From assembly GCF_014197535.1 (NCBI RefSeq), contig NZ_JACIFV010000007.1, positions 1 to 64,000 of the forward strand: DNA of 64,000 bases, given 5' to 3'. A model generated the notes under the pieces. That model was not told the DNA's origin, did not search any database, and worked only from the letters and a program-made list of their open reading frames with translations. The DNA comes from Rhizobium aethiopicum. Its GTDB lineage: Bacteria; Pseudomonadota; Alphaproteobacteria; Rhizobiales; Rhizobiaceae. Of the stretch, positions 8,558 through 17,551 are shown piece by piece. A program made the translations under genes and the position numbers. The first letter of the stretch is position 1. Each line of letters starts with the position of its first letter.

Positions 8558-9420
8558 GACTCGCTCCGGTCGCGGATTTTCTGCGGCAGGTTGTCTATCA
8601 ACAGATTGACGCTGATGGTGAGGCTGGCGATGGCAAGTGAGGGAAACATCACGGCCGGCGCGCCGAACGGCAGGCCGCCGATATTCTCGCGTACGAGTGC
8701 TCCCCAATCGGCATAGGGAGGCTGGACGCCGAGGCCGAGGAACGACAGTCCGGACAGCAGCAGAACGATGAAGACGAAACGAATGCCAAGGTCGGCAAGC
8801 ACCGGCCCGACAATGTTGGGCAGGATCTCCGAGCGAATGAGATACAGGGTGCTTTCACCTCGAATGCGCGCGACCGTAATGAAATCCATCGCATTGATGT
8901 TGACGGCGAGTGCGCGCGCGAAGCGGTAGGCGCCTGGAATGTAAATCACCGACAAGGTCATGATCAGCACCGGGACCGAGGAACCGACGGCAGCCACGAC
9001 CACCAGTCCGAACAGCTTGCTCGGGATGGAGTTGAGAGCGTCGAGGAACCGGCTGAGGATTGTGTCCAGCCAGCCCCCGGCGACCGCTGCGATCATGCCG
9101 AGCACTACGCCGTTGAAGCAGGCGATCGTAACCGCCGCGAGCGAGATCCCGACCGTGTACCGCGCGCCCATCAGGATCCGCGAGAGCATGTCGCGGCCGA
9201 GATAATCGGAGCCGAGCCAGAGTTCACGGCTCATCGGGCCGAAATAGTCGAGATCGACGATCTCGCCGACCGGATAGGGGATAATCAGCGGCGCAAAGAT
9301 TGCGACCAGAGCCCACGAGAGGATGATGGCGAGGCCGATCGCGCCGACGATGTTGAAGCGATAGCCGAACCGGGTTCCGGACAGCCGGCCGGAAGCAGTT
9401 TCTGAATGGGACATGGTCAT
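8554..9420 (-). CDS. ABC transporter permease, DppC/OppC type
   Basis: 288-residue inner-membrane permease of the peptide/opine/nickel importer class, with about six hydrophobic segments beginning near residue 25. The cytoplasmic coupling region contains the sequence AVNINAMDFITVARIRGES, the usual DppC contact loop for the ATPase. It overlaps the partner permease at 9417-9420 and the ATPase at 8554-8557 through ATGA junctions, so the three are translated as a unit. Substrate cannot be told from the permease; the family carries peptides, opines, glycans or metal chelates. Confidence 0.93.
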   Translation of the reverse strand: MTMSHSETASGRLSGTRFGYRFNIVGAIGLAIILSWALVAIFAPLIIPYPVGEIVDLDYFGPMSRELWLGSDYLGRDMLSRILMGARYTVGISLAAVTIACFNGVVLGMIAAVAGGWLDTILSRFLDALNSIPSKLFGLVVVAAVGSSVPVLIMTLSVIYIPGAYRFARALAVNINAMDFITVARIRGESTLYLIRSEILPNIVGPVLADLGIRFVFIVLLLSGLSFLGLGVQPPYADWGALVRENIGGLPFGAPAVMFPSLAIASLTISVNLLIDNLPQKIRDRSES

Positions 9421-10367
9421 CGTAGCCTCGGGTTTGAAAGGATGGCGATGATATCGGCGATGGTGATCAGCAGCAGGTAGCCAAGACAGAAGATCATGGC
9501 GCAGCTCTGGATCAGCGGCAGATCGCGGGTGGCGACGGCATCCAGCATCAGCTTGGCGATACCGGGATAGTTGAAAATAGTCTCGACGATGATGACGCCT
9601 CCGATTAGGTAGGAAAGCGAAAGCGCAACCGCATTGACGATCGGGCCGAGCGCATTCGGCAGCGCATGTCGAAAGACGATGCGCGGCCGCGAGGCTCCTT
9701 TGAGCAATGCCATCTCGACATAGGGCGTATTGAGAGTCTCGATAACAGCCGCGCGCGTCATGCGAATCATCTGGGCCGAGACCACGAAGGTGAGGGTGAT
9801 CACCGGCATGGCATAGACACGCAGAAGGTCAGCCAGACTGTGGACTTCATTGGCGAAAGATAGTGCCGGCAGCCATTTCAGATAGACGGCGAAGATGAGC
9901 GCAGCAGAGGTCGCGACCATGAATTCCGGTACGGAGATGACGCCGATGGTGATCACCGTGACGATCCGGTCGTAAAGAGTGCCGCGCAGCATCGCCGCAG
10001 TAATCCCGAGCGTGAGCGCGATCGGCACGGAGAAAAGCGCGGTGACGCCCGCCAACTTCAGCGTGTTGACGAAGCGGCCGGCAATGAGAGCAGCGATCGG
10101 CATTTCGTTGGCGTAGGACGTTCCGAGGTCGCCTTGCAGCAGTCCAACCAACCAGCGCAAGAAGCGAAAGAGCGCCGGTTCATCGAGATGCATGGCCTTG
10201 CGCAGGCCTTCGACGGCTTCCGGAGTGGCGGCCTGTCCAAGCAGGATTGACGCCGTATCTCCTGGCAGCAGCATTGTCGCGAAGAAGACGGCGAAGGAGA
10301 CGATCACCAGGGTGACCACAGCGACGAACAATCTGCCCAGTACAAGGGATAAGACCTGGCGGTTCAC
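9417..10367 (-). CDS. ABC transporter permease, DppB/OppB type
   Basis: 316-residue inner-membrane permease. The N terminus has the family look (a first membrane helix, then LLPGD and GLRKAMHLDEP), and the coupling loop includes VEMALLKGASRPRIVFRHAL. The GTG at 10367 is preferred because GAGGGAAG sits at a good distance and the first helix starts a few residues later. An ATG at 10412 lies right after a strong hairpin and lacks a ribosome site, and a still earlier ATG lies inside the binding-protein gene. It overlaps the DppC-type gene by four bases. Confidence 0.9.
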   Translation of the reverse strand: MNRQVLSLVLGRLFVAVVTLVIVSFAVFFATMLLPGDTASILLGQAATPEAVEGLRKAMHLDEPALFRFLRWLVGLLQGDLGTSYANEMPIAALIAGRFVNTLKLAGVTALFSVPIALTLGITAAMLRGTLYDRIVTVITIGVISVPEFMVATSAALIFAVYLKWLPALSFANEVHSLADLLRVYAMPVITLTFVVSAQMIRMTRAAVIETLNTPYVEMALLKGASRPRIVFRHALPNALGPIVNAVALSLSYLIGGVIIVETIFNYPGIAKLMLDAVATRDLPLIQSCAMIFCLGYLLLITIADIIAILSNPRLR

Positions 10368-10413
10368 GGGCGTCTTCCCTCTAAGTTCGAGTTGAGTTGC
10401 ATCAATGCACATG

Positions 10414-10448
10414 AAGGAACTGGGGCGCGGCTGCAGCCCCAGTTCCTT
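10414..10448 (-). terminator. Intercistronic hairpin after the binding-protein gene
   Basis: Perfect 13-bp inverted repeat (10414-10426 with 10436-10448) and a 9-base loop, eight bases after the binding-protein stop. There is no T tract, so it is more likely an mRNA-stabilising or partial-attenuation hairpin than a full terminator. Such hairpins commonly let the binding protein outnumber its permeases. Confidence 0.7.
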
Positions 10449-10455
10449 TGCTGTG

Positions 10456-12066
10456 TCAGGCTTCAAGCCATACATACTCGGCGAAAGCATATCCCATCTG
10501 GCCGCCGAGGGGGTTGGGTTCCAGGCCCTTGAGTTTTACCGTTGTGGCATCGACATTCGAGAGATAGGCCGGAATGATAGTACCAGCTTCTTGAGCGACC
10601 ATGCCCTGCATCTCGTTGTAGATTGCCCTGCGCTTGTCCTGATCGAGAGAGCCGCGCGCCTCGATCAGCATTTTGTCGAACTTCTCAGATTTGTAATGGC
10701 TTTCGTTCCACGGAGCGTCCGAGGTGTAAAGCAGGGAGAAGAGGATATCTGGGGTCGGCCGCGGGTTGATATTGCCGAAATGGATCGGTGCCTTGAGCCA
10801 GTAATTGTCCCAGTAACCATCGGCCGGCACTCTCTGGACATCGAGCTTCATGCCGATTTCGGCACCGGCCGCCTGGATGATCATGGCCATGTCGATTGAA
10901 GAGTTTGCCGCATCGGAGGCGATGATCGGAATGGATTGTCCGAGGACGCCTGCCTTCTGGAAGTGGAACTTCGCTTTTTCAGGGTCGAAGTCCCGGGCCT
11001 TCAGCTCTGTATTGCGGTAGAAGTTTACCGGGGAGACGGGTTGGTCATTGCCGACCTCGCCGAGACCGCGCAACGCCGATTTGACGATCTGTTCACGGTT
11101 GACCAGATATTTCATTCCCTCGACGAAATCCCGCTTGTTGCCGGGCGCCATGTCCAGTCGCATGTTGAGATTGGTATAGTTGCCGGAGGTTGTCTTCGAC
11201 AATGTGAAGCCGTCGCCCTGTGCCTCGACGAGGCGCATGGAACGGGGATTTATCGCGGAGGCGAGATGAATATCGCCCGCAAGCAATGCGTTGACGCGGG
11301 CGTTGTCGTCGCTGATGGCGAAATATTCGAACGAGTCGACGTTCGGACCCGATTTCCAGTAGTTCTTATTGTTGATTCCGACCGAGCGAACGCCCGGTTC
11401 GAACACTTCCTTGACGAAAGCGCCGGTGCCGTTGGCCTTCGTAAAGTCGGTCGTACCGTCGGCGACGATCATGAAGTGATGCATGGACAGGATGGTCGGC
11501 AGGTCGGCATTCGCGCTGGCGAGAGTGATCTCGACGGTCTGCTTGTCGACCGCTTTGAAGCCGGTCATCTGGGCGGCGATCTTGGCGACCTTCGAGCCGA
11601 CCGAGGGATCGAGATGACGTTTCAGCGAGAAGACCACGTCATCGGCCGTTAGCGGCTTGCCGTCGTGGAAGGTGACGCCCTTCTTCAGCTTGACCGTCCA
11701 GGTCTTGGCATCCTTGGATTCGATCGCCTCTGCGAGCTCCATCTGCGGCGTACCGCTCTTATCGAGGAAGGTCAGGCGGTTATAGAAGGAACAGCAGCGG
11801 ACATAATCGGTAGAGAGCGACGCCTTTGCAGGATCGAGGGTATCGGCGGTCGAGGACGACCAGCCGGCCGCCTTGAGCGCTCCGCCGGAAACGGGCGTGG
11901 CAGCGAGCGCCTTGCCGGCGCGGCCGAGCACAAGCCCGCCGGCGGACATGGCAACGCCACCCGCAAGCATCATATGCAGCAGCTCGCGACGAGTTGCGCC
12001 ACGGCGGATGGCGGTTTCGATCATGGCGTCGTCGGATCTGGTCCAATTGGTGATCTTGTCGTTCAT
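10456..12066 (-). CDS. ABC transporter substrate-binding protein, family 5, Tat-exported
   Basis: 536-residue periplasmic binding protein of the DppA/OppA family (SBP_bac_5). The N terminus is a twin-arginine signal: Arg26-Arg27 in TRRELL, then a hydrophobic stretch to about residue 48 and an AATP-type cleavage site near 56. The core has WTVKLKKGVTFHDGKPLTADD, the hallmark of the family. The ATG at 12066 follows a strong GGGGAA; 20 more codons are open upstream but unsupported. It heads the importer unit and is followed by a stable hairpin. The neighbouring dehalogenase, aminotransferase and acetyltransferase suggest an amino-group-bearing compound (inference). Confidence 0.94.
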   Translation of the reverse strand: MNDKITNWTRSDDAMIETAIRRGATRRELLHMMLAGGVAMSAGGLVLGRAGKALAATPVSGGALKAAGWSSSTADTLDPAKASLSTDYVRCCSFYNRLTFLDKSGTPQMELAEAIESKDAKTWTVKLKKGVTFHDGKPLTADDVVFSLKRHLDPSVGSKVAKIAAQMTGFKAVDKQTVEITLASANADLPTILSMHHFMIVADGTTDFTKANGTGAFVKEVFEPGVRSVGINNKNYWKSGPNVDSFEYFAISDDNARVNALLAGDIHLASAINPRSMRLVEAQGDGFTLSKTTSGNYTNLNMRLDMAPGNKRDFVEGMKYLVNREQIVKSALRGLGEVGNDQPVSPVNFYRNTELKARDFDPEKAKFHFQKAGVLGQSIPIIASDAANSSIDMAMIIQAAGAEIGMKLDVQRVPADGYWDNYWLKAPIHFGNINPRPTPDILFSLLYTSDAPWNESHYKSEKFDKMLIEARGSLDQDKRRAIYNEMQGMVAQEAGTIIPAYLSNVDATTVKLKGLEPNPLGGQMGYAFAEYVWLEA

Positions 12067-12129
12067 CTCATTCCCCTTTTCTCTGTGACGGGGCTGCCTT
12101 GCTAGGCGAGCCCGGTCCGGTGTCAAAAG

Positions 12130-12843
12130 TCATGCGCGCGCGGCGGCCGCGGCATCTGCGAGGCCTGCCATCGACGTGAAATGATAGTCGGGTGCAGTGA
12201 ACTCGGCCGGCTCGATCGTGCCGCCGTAGCCCTTCTGGGCATGCCGTCGCTCGATCCAGCAATTGGTCAGGCCGAGTTTCCTGGAAACCCCGATATCGTG
12301 ATACTGGCTCTGGGCGACATGCAGGATGTCATCTTTTGAATGTCCTTCCGAGGCGACGTAGTCGAATACCTTCTCGAAGAATGCGGGATCGGGCTTCTCC
12401 GTGCCAGTATCGTCGGCGGTGAAGGCCGCGTGGAAGGGATTGCCGAGCTCCTTCTCGAAGAATTCAAATGCCCAGCGGCGGGCGTTGGTCATCGCCACGA
12501 GGCGGTAATCTTTCGCGAGCTCTGCCAGTGCCGCGGCGCTGTCTGCGAAACCTTTCCAGCTCTTCGCCGAGTCCCGCAAACGTTCGCCGTATTTGCGATC
12601 GTTGGGCAGACCGAGCTTCGGCGCGATCGCCAGGTAGACGCGCACGAGGTCGTCGGGAAAGAGGTCGGCGTCGTCGGAGTAGCGGGCCTCGCGATAGAGG
12701 CTAAGCGCTCGCTCGCCATCGATTTCACTTCCTGTTTCGGCGGCGATCTCGGCAAGGCAGGCTTTGAGGCCGCCCTCGAAGTCGATAAGCGTGCCGACGA
12801 CATCGAAGGTCATGTACTTGAATTCGGGAAGGCTCTTGTTCAC
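12130..12843 (-). CDS. Haloacid dehalogenase type II (HAD superfamily)
   Basis: 237 residues, close to the family norm of about 225. Motif I is FDVVGTL with nucleophile Asp14, motif II is MTNARRW, and a Lys lies in EKPDPAFF. Type II 2-haloacid dehalogenases hydrolyse 2-haloalkanoates, but many relatives in catabolic operons act on other phosphorylated or halogenated small molecules. The GTG at 12843 has GGGGAA upstream; the longer ATG frame (12948) covers non-family sequence. It lies 63 bases before the binding-protein start on the same strand. A second, distinct member is encoded at 20530. Confidence 0.85.
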   Translation of the reverse strand: MNKSLPEFKYMTFDVVGTLIDFEGGLKACLAEIAAETGSEIDGERALSLYREARYSDDADLFPDDLVRVYLAIAPKLGLPNDRKYGERLRDSAKSWKGFADSAAALAELAKDYRLVAMTNARRWAFEFFEKELGNPFHAAFTADDTGTEKPDPAFFEKVFDYVASEGHSKDDILHVAQSQYHDIGVSRKLGLTNCWIERRHAQKGYGGTIEPAEFTAPDYHFTSMAGLADAAAAARA

Positions 12844-13063
12844 GTGAATTCCCCAGTGTTCGGCTCCGATGGGAGCGCGGCTTCTCAAAGAAGAATTTTC
12901 TGTTCCGCCGGCGGGCTTATTGTCCCGCTCTTGTATGGAAGACCGCATCCGCTGGGATCCCGGTCTTTGTTCGTTTCAGTTTGTCACCTGCACCGCGCCG
13001 GATTCGCCGAATAAACCACATGAGGCGGCACAAAATACCGAATCTGACCCTTCCGCAGTATTC

Positions 13064-14440
13064 TCAAGTCCGCAGCGCCCGACGCACATCCGGGTCCTCC
13101 AGCGTCTCGTCCAGCGTCAAACGCGTGCGATCGACGATCGCATCGATTTCGGTTTCGGTGCAGCATAGCGGCGGCGCGTAGCCAAGCACGCCGTTGGCGA
13201 ACGCGCGGATGACGAGGCCGTTTTCCCAGGCGCGATCGAAGATGCGGCGCGCCGGCTCGGCGGATGCCGGCAGCGGCGTCCTGTTGACTTTGTCGACCAC
13301 GAGTTCGATGGCAGCGAGCATGCCGCGCCCGCGGACATCGCCGACGAGCGGGTGGTCCCTCAGCGATTCCAGTCCCTGCATCAGCCGCTTCCCGGCCTTG
13401 ACGCCATTATCGAGAAGGCCGTTTTCGTAGAGCTTCAAGACTTCGAGGCCGACGGCGGCGCTGACAGGGTGGGCCGAATAGGTAAAGCCATGACCAATCG
13501 CGGTGGCGCCTGCCCCGTCGGCGATCGTCTCATAGACGTGATCGGCCATGAAGACGGCGCCCATTGGGACGTAGCCGGAGGTGAGGCCTTTGGCGGTCGT
13601 CATAAGATCAGGCACGACCTCTTCCTCACTGCAGGCAAAAAGAGGCCCGGTCCGACCAAAGCCGGTGATCACCTCATCGGCGACAAAAAGGATGTCGTGC
13701 TCGCGGCAGAATTCCCGCATTGCCCTAAGCCACCCTTTCGGCGGCACAAGCACGCCGCCAGAACCCTGGATCGGTTCGACGTAGAAGGCGGCGACGCGGT
13801 CCGGCCCGATCGCTTCGATCTTGCTTTTCAGTGCCGTGAGCGAAGCCTCGATGATCGCCTGGGGGCTATCGCCAACAGGGTTGCGGTAGGCGTAATGGGA
13901 CGGAATTTTATGCTGCCAATCGAAAGGAAGACCGAAGCCGGCATGGAAGGCAGGCAAGGCGGTCAGGCCCGCCCCCACCGTCGAGGAACCGTGATAACCC
14001 TGTTCGACCGAAATGAACTGATCGCGTTCGGGCCGTCCTCGGGCATTCCAGTAGTAGCGAATGAAGCGAACCGTGCTGTCCACCGCGTCGGAGCCGCCGA
14101 GCGTGAAGTAGACATGGTTGAGGTCGCCCGGCGCCCGGTCGGCAAGCTCGGAGGCGAGCCGGATTGCAGGCTCGGAGCCGAGGCCGAAATAGGCCGTTGC
14201 ATAGGGAAGCTCCCGCATCTGCCTGGCCGCCGCCTCGACGATGCTGTCGTGGCCGTAACCCGCATTGACGCACCAGAGGCCGGCGAAACCGTCAATCAAT
14301 TGTTTGCCCGAGGCGTCGGTGACCGTTGCTCCCTTGGCTGAGGTGAGCACGCGCACGCCGTGTTTTTCATGGCTGCGGTAAGATGCCACCGGATGAATGA
14401 GATGGGCACGATCGAGTTCGATGAGCGAGTTGCTGTACAT
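13064..14440 (-). CDS. Class III pyridoxal-phosphate aminotransferase (omega-amino acid or polyamine type)
   Basis: 458 residues, the usual size for beta-alanine/putrescine/taurine-type transaminases. The PLP lysine is Lys284 in TTAKGLTSGY, the pyridine-ring aspartate is Asp255 in ADEVITGFGR, and GLWCVNAGYGHD near 54-65 lines the active site. It moves an amino group, usually a terminal one, to pyruvate or 2-oxoglutarate. It sits just after the acetyltransferase gene on minus (12-base gap) and upstream of the dehalogenase and dipeptide-type importer. The GabD and aldehyde dehydrogenases at 22-27 kb could oxidise the aldehyde produced (inference). Confidence 0.92.
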   Translation of the reverse strand: MYSNSLIELDRAHLIHPVASYRSHEKHGVRVLTSAKGATVTDASGKQLIDGFAGLWCVNAGYGHDSIVEAAARQMRELPYATAYFGLGSEPAIRLASELADRAPGDLNHVYFTLGGSDAVDSTVRFIRYYWNARGRPERDQFISVEQGYHGSSTVGAGLTALPAFHAGFGLPFDWQHKIPSHYAYRNPVGDSPQAIIEASLTALKSKIEAIGPDRVAAFYVEPIQGSGGVLVPPKGWLRAMREFCREHDILFVADEVITGFGRTGPLFACSEEEVVPDLMTTAKGLTSGYVPMGAVFMADHVYETIADGAGATAIGHGFTYSAHPVSAAVGLEVLKLYENGLLDNGVKAGKRLMQGLESLRDHPLVGDVRGRGMLAAIELVVDKVNRTPLPASAEPARRIFDRAWENGLVIRAFANGVLGYAPPLCCTETEIDAIVDRTRLTLDETLEDPDVRRALRT

Positions 14441-14452
14441 GGGATCTCCAGA

Positions 14453-15289
14453 TCAGCCGAGGGCCTGGTTGGCAAGGGCAAAGATGGTGGCGGTCCGGGC
14501 GGCGAGGTCGCCGGCCGATGGCTTTCTCATGGCGATGCCACCACCGACATGGGCGAGCCCGTGTGTGGCGAGCCATGGGGAGAGTCCGGCTTCGGCAGTC
14601 GTGTCCACCCTGAGGAACCTTCCCGGACGACCGGCGATGTGATGTTCGATGAGTTTCCTGGCGTCCTCGATATCCGCGGCGACCACGGGTCCGATCACCT
14701 CGCCGCGCCCGAAGGGACGAACGCAGGCGAAGCCCGAAATGTCGCCGTCGCGGCGAATGACGGCGAATTCGCCGATCCTTGCGAGATAGGAGAGTAGCCC
14801 TTCGCGGTCGGCGCCGAAGGCAAGGCGGTCGAGCGTCATGATGGCCGGGAGATCGCCGGTGGTGGCGGCGCTCGTGCCGGCCGGTGCGTCGATTTCTCCC
14901 GCGAGGCCTTGGTGCTGCGCCACGGTCCCGGTTTCATGAAAGCCGAGCTTCTGGTAGAGCGACAGGCCCGCCGTTGTCGCGACCAGCCGCAGCTGCCGGT
15001 CGCCTGCGATTCGCAACGCGGCATCCATCAGCCGGCGGCCGAGGCCACGGCCGCGCATCGCTTCGTCGACGATGACCATGTTGATGGTCGCGCAATCCTC
15101 CTTGTAAGGTGTGACGAGCACGGTGCCGACGACCCTGTCGTTTTCGATTGCGACCACGCCTTCGCTCAACGCGAGCGCTATCTGCCAGTCCTGCGGCCGA
15201 TGCGGCCAGCCAGCCTGCCTGGAGAGCGCAACGGCTGCTTCCAGATGATCTGGGGTAAATGCAGCGATTTCGATCTGATGTGTTTGCAT
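14453..15289 (-). CDS. Double-domain GNAT N-acetyltransferase
   Basis: 278 residues with an N-terminal GNAT fold and a second GNAT-like C-terminal half. The acetyl-CoA loop is RGRGLGRRLM near residue 100. AGWPHRPQDWQIAL near residue 27 and the terminal ANQALG are shared with the protein at 29560, so the two are paralogs. The ATG at 15289 has AAGGA nine bases upstream; a frame 19 codons longer has weaker support. It presumably acetylates an amino group of a small substrate handled by this region, but no target can be named. It leads the minus unit with the aminotransferase. Confidence 0.85.
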   Translation of the reverse strand: MQTHQIEIAAFTPDHLEAAVALSRQAGWPHRPQDWQIALALSEGVVAIENDRVVGTVLVTPYKEDCATINMVIVDEAMRGRGLGRRLMDAALRIAGDRQLRLVATTAGLSLYQKLGFHETGTVAQHQGLAGEIDAPAGTSAATTGDLPAIMTLDRLAFGADREGLLSYLARIGEFAVIRRDGDISGFACVRPFGRGEVIGPVVAADIEDARKLIEHHIAGRPGRFLRVDTTAEAGLSPWLATHGLAHVGGGIAMRKPSAGDLAARTATIFALANQALG

Positions 15290-15478
15290 CGGGCCGTCCT
15301 TCATGTCGTGCCCGCAAGTCTGCCGGAGCCCCGGCGGGCAGATCATCTGAAGGCCGCGGTTCAGGCAGTATCTTATAGCATTACGCCAAGGGGCTGCCGC
15401 ATCTTATGCTAGAGCCGAACGATATCCACGCTATCCAAACCGGCTCGGGGCCAAAATGGCTCGGCTCGTCGGGGCAGG

Positions 15479-16756
15479 TCAGTGCATCATTGCCAGCGCT
15501 GCCGCAAAGAAGTCGTCGCCACCGAAGTTTCCTGATTTCAATGCCAGAAGCATGTCGCCCTGCCGATTGCCGACGGTACGCAGCACCGGCACGCCCGGAG
15601 CAATCTCGGGGCCGATCAGAAATGCCGGGATGGCAAGCCTGTCGACGGCTGCTCCGGAAGTTTCGCCGCCGGCGACCACCAGGCGCCGCACGCCTCTTTC
15701 AACCAGTTCAGCCGCGATGAGCGAGGTCGCCGTCTCGATCGCGTGGCCGGAGGCCTCCCGCCCATATTGCGATTGCAGCCGGGAGACCGTTTCCGGCTCC
15801 GCGCTCGCGGCGATTATGACGGGGCCGGCGGAGATGCGGTCTCCGGCCCAGGAAATAGCGGCGGCGATCTCATCCGGACCAGACATTAGCCGCTCCGGAT
15901 CAAGCCGCAGCACAGGCATCGACCGTTCGGCGACCTCGAGCTGGCGTAGCGTTGCCTTCGAACAGCTGCCGGCAACGATCGCCGAAAACCCGCCGACAGG
16001 GCGAATAATGTCTTCAGCTGTTGCGCCGCCGGATATGCGGCCGGAACGGACGAGCGCCCGGGCAAGGCCGAGGCCAAGGCCGGAGGCACCGGTCGCTACC
16101 GGCATTTCGAGCGCGATCTCGCCGAGCGTTTCGAGATCCGTTTCGAAAATCGCGTCGGCGATAGCCAAGGTCACGCCTGTCGTGCGCAACGCATCGAGCC
16201 TCGCCCTGGCGGCGGCAGGGCCGGCCGCGATGGCTGCCAGATCGACCAAGCCGACGGCGCCTCGCGATTGCCGAGTAAGAACCCGCACGAGATTGGAGTC
16301 GTGCATCGGGTTGAGAGGGTGATCCTTGAGCGGGCTTTCGTTCAATGGTTGGCCCCCGACGAAGAGGTGGCCGAGATAGACGGTACGTCCCGCTTCCGGA
16401 AAGGCCGGCGAAACCAGCACGCTGCCGCCGCCCGCAGCATCGCGCAAAGCCTCGGTGACAGGACCGATATTGCCGGCATCGGTGGAGTCGAAGGTCGAGC
16501 AGATTTTGTAAAGCACATGGCCGGCGCCCCGCTGGCGCAGCCATCGCTCAGCTTCCGTGGCAGCTGTTACGGCCTCCGAGGCTGTGACCGAGCGGATTTT
16601 CAGGGAGACGACAACGGCATCCACGTCGGGCAGTGCCAGCGATGGATCAGGGATGCCGACCGTCTGCACCGTGCGCAGGCCATTCTTTGTCAGCGTGTTG
16701 GCGAGGTCCGATGCGCCCGTGTAGTCGTCAGCGATGGATCCGAGTGAAATAGCCAT
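15479..16756 (-). CDS. otnK: 3-oxo-tetronate kinase (DUF1537 four-carbon acid sugar kinase)
   Basis: 425 residues. The N terminus SIADDYTGASDLANTL (about 7-22) is the DUF1537 substrate-side signature, and the C-terminal half holds VAGGETSGAAVDRL, the nucleotide-binding Gly-rich loop. In the known tetronate pathway OtnK phosphorylates 3-oxo-tetronate at C4. Its neighbours are exactly the other pathway genes: otnI three bases upstream, ltnD before that, and otnC across the LacI gene. It is the last gene of the minus arm. Family and context agree, so the assignment is strong, though erythronate and threonate branches use closely related kinases. Confidence 0.92.
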   Translation of the reverse strand: MAISLGSIADDYTGASDLANTLTKNGLRTVQTVGIPDPSLALPDVDAVVVSLKIRSVTASEAVTAATEAERWLRQRGAGHVLYKICSTFDSTDAGNIGPVTEALRDAAGGGSVLVSPAFPEAGRTVYLGHLFVGGQPLNESPLKDHPLNPMHDSNLVRVLTRQSRGAVGLVDLAAIAAGPAAARARLDALRTTGVTLAIADAIFETDLETLGEIALEMPVATGASGLGLGLARALVRSGRISGGATAEDIIRPVGGFSAIVAGSCSKATLRQLEVAERSMPVLRLDPERLMSGPDEIAAAISWAGDRISAGPVIIAASAEPETVSRLQSQYGREASGHAIETATSLIAAELVERGVRRLVVAGGETSGAAVDRLAIPAFLIGPEIAPGVPVLRTVGNRQGDMLLALKSGNFGGDDFFAAALAMMH

Positions 16757-16759
16757 CGT

Positions 16760-17536
16760 CTAGCTCCGTGCAAAAGGTTTAAACCAGCCCAGGCCGTCCA
16801 GCGTGCGGCCCCGCGGAATATATTCGCAGCCGATGAAGCCATCATAACCCAGCCGGTCGATTTCGCTGAACAGATAGGGATAGTTCAGCTCCTCCCCATC
16901 CGGCTCGTTGCGTGACGGCACGCTGGCGATCTGGATATGGCCGGTGATCGGCAGCAGGCGCCGCAGCGCCATGACGACGTCGCCATGGATGATCTGCCGA
17001 TGATAGATGTCGAACTGCAGCTTCAGGTTCGGCAGGCCGCATTCGGCGATCAACCGCTCGGCAATGCCGAAATCGTTGAGGAAGTATCCCCGCATGTTGC
17101 GCCCGTTGATCGGCTCAAGCAGAAGGTCGATGCCCTTTTCCCCGAGCCGGCCGGCGGTGTAGGCGACGGAACGCCGGTAGGAGGAAGAGGCGTCCTGATC
17201 ACGAGGATCGGCGATGCCAGCCATCAGGTGCAACCGTCTGACGCCGGTCGCTGCCGCATAATCCAATGCCCGCTCGACACAAGTCTTCAGCTCATCGAAC
17301 CGTCCGGGAAGGGCCGCGAGGCCGCGTTCGCCGGCGCCCCAGTCACCTGGCGGCAGGTTGAACAGCGCCTGCTGCAGATTGTTGCGGGCGAGCCGTTCGG
17401 CGATGGCCTCCGGTGCGGCTTCATAGGGAAAGAGATATTCGACGGCGGCAAAGCCGGCATCGGCTGCAGCGTCGAAGCGGTCGAGAAATGCCCATTCGTT
17501 GAACATCATCGTCAGGTTGGCGGCAAAAACCGGCAT
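16760..17536 (-). CDS. otnI: 2-oxo-tetronate isomerase (hydroxypyruvate isomerase family)
   Basis: 258-residue TIM barrel of the Hyi/OtnI family. It begins FAANLTMMFNEWAFLDRF, the conserved first strand. Metal/catalytic glutamates are likely those in LLEPIN and in GCEYIPRG. OtnI converts 2-oxo-tetronate to 3-oxo-tetronate, feeding OtnK, whose gene starts three bases after this stop. The upstream neighbour ltnD ends 15 bases before. In isolation the protein would be called hydroxypyruvate isomerase; the gene set favours the tetronate role. Confidence 0.92.
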   Translation of the reverse strand: MPVFAANLTMMFNEWAFLDRFDAAADAGFAAVEYLFPYEAAPEAIAERLARNNLQQALFNLPPGDWGAGERGLAALPGRFDELKTCVERALDYAAATGVRRLHLMAGIADPRDQDASSSYRRSVAYTAGRLGEKGIDLLLEPINGRNMRGYFLNDFGIAERLIAECGLPNLKLQFDIYHRQIIHGDVVMALRRLLPITGHIQIASVPSRNEPDGEELNYPYLFSEIDRLGYDGFIGCEYIPRGRTLDGLGWFKPFARS

Positions 17537-17551
17537 GTCTAGCGTTCCTTT

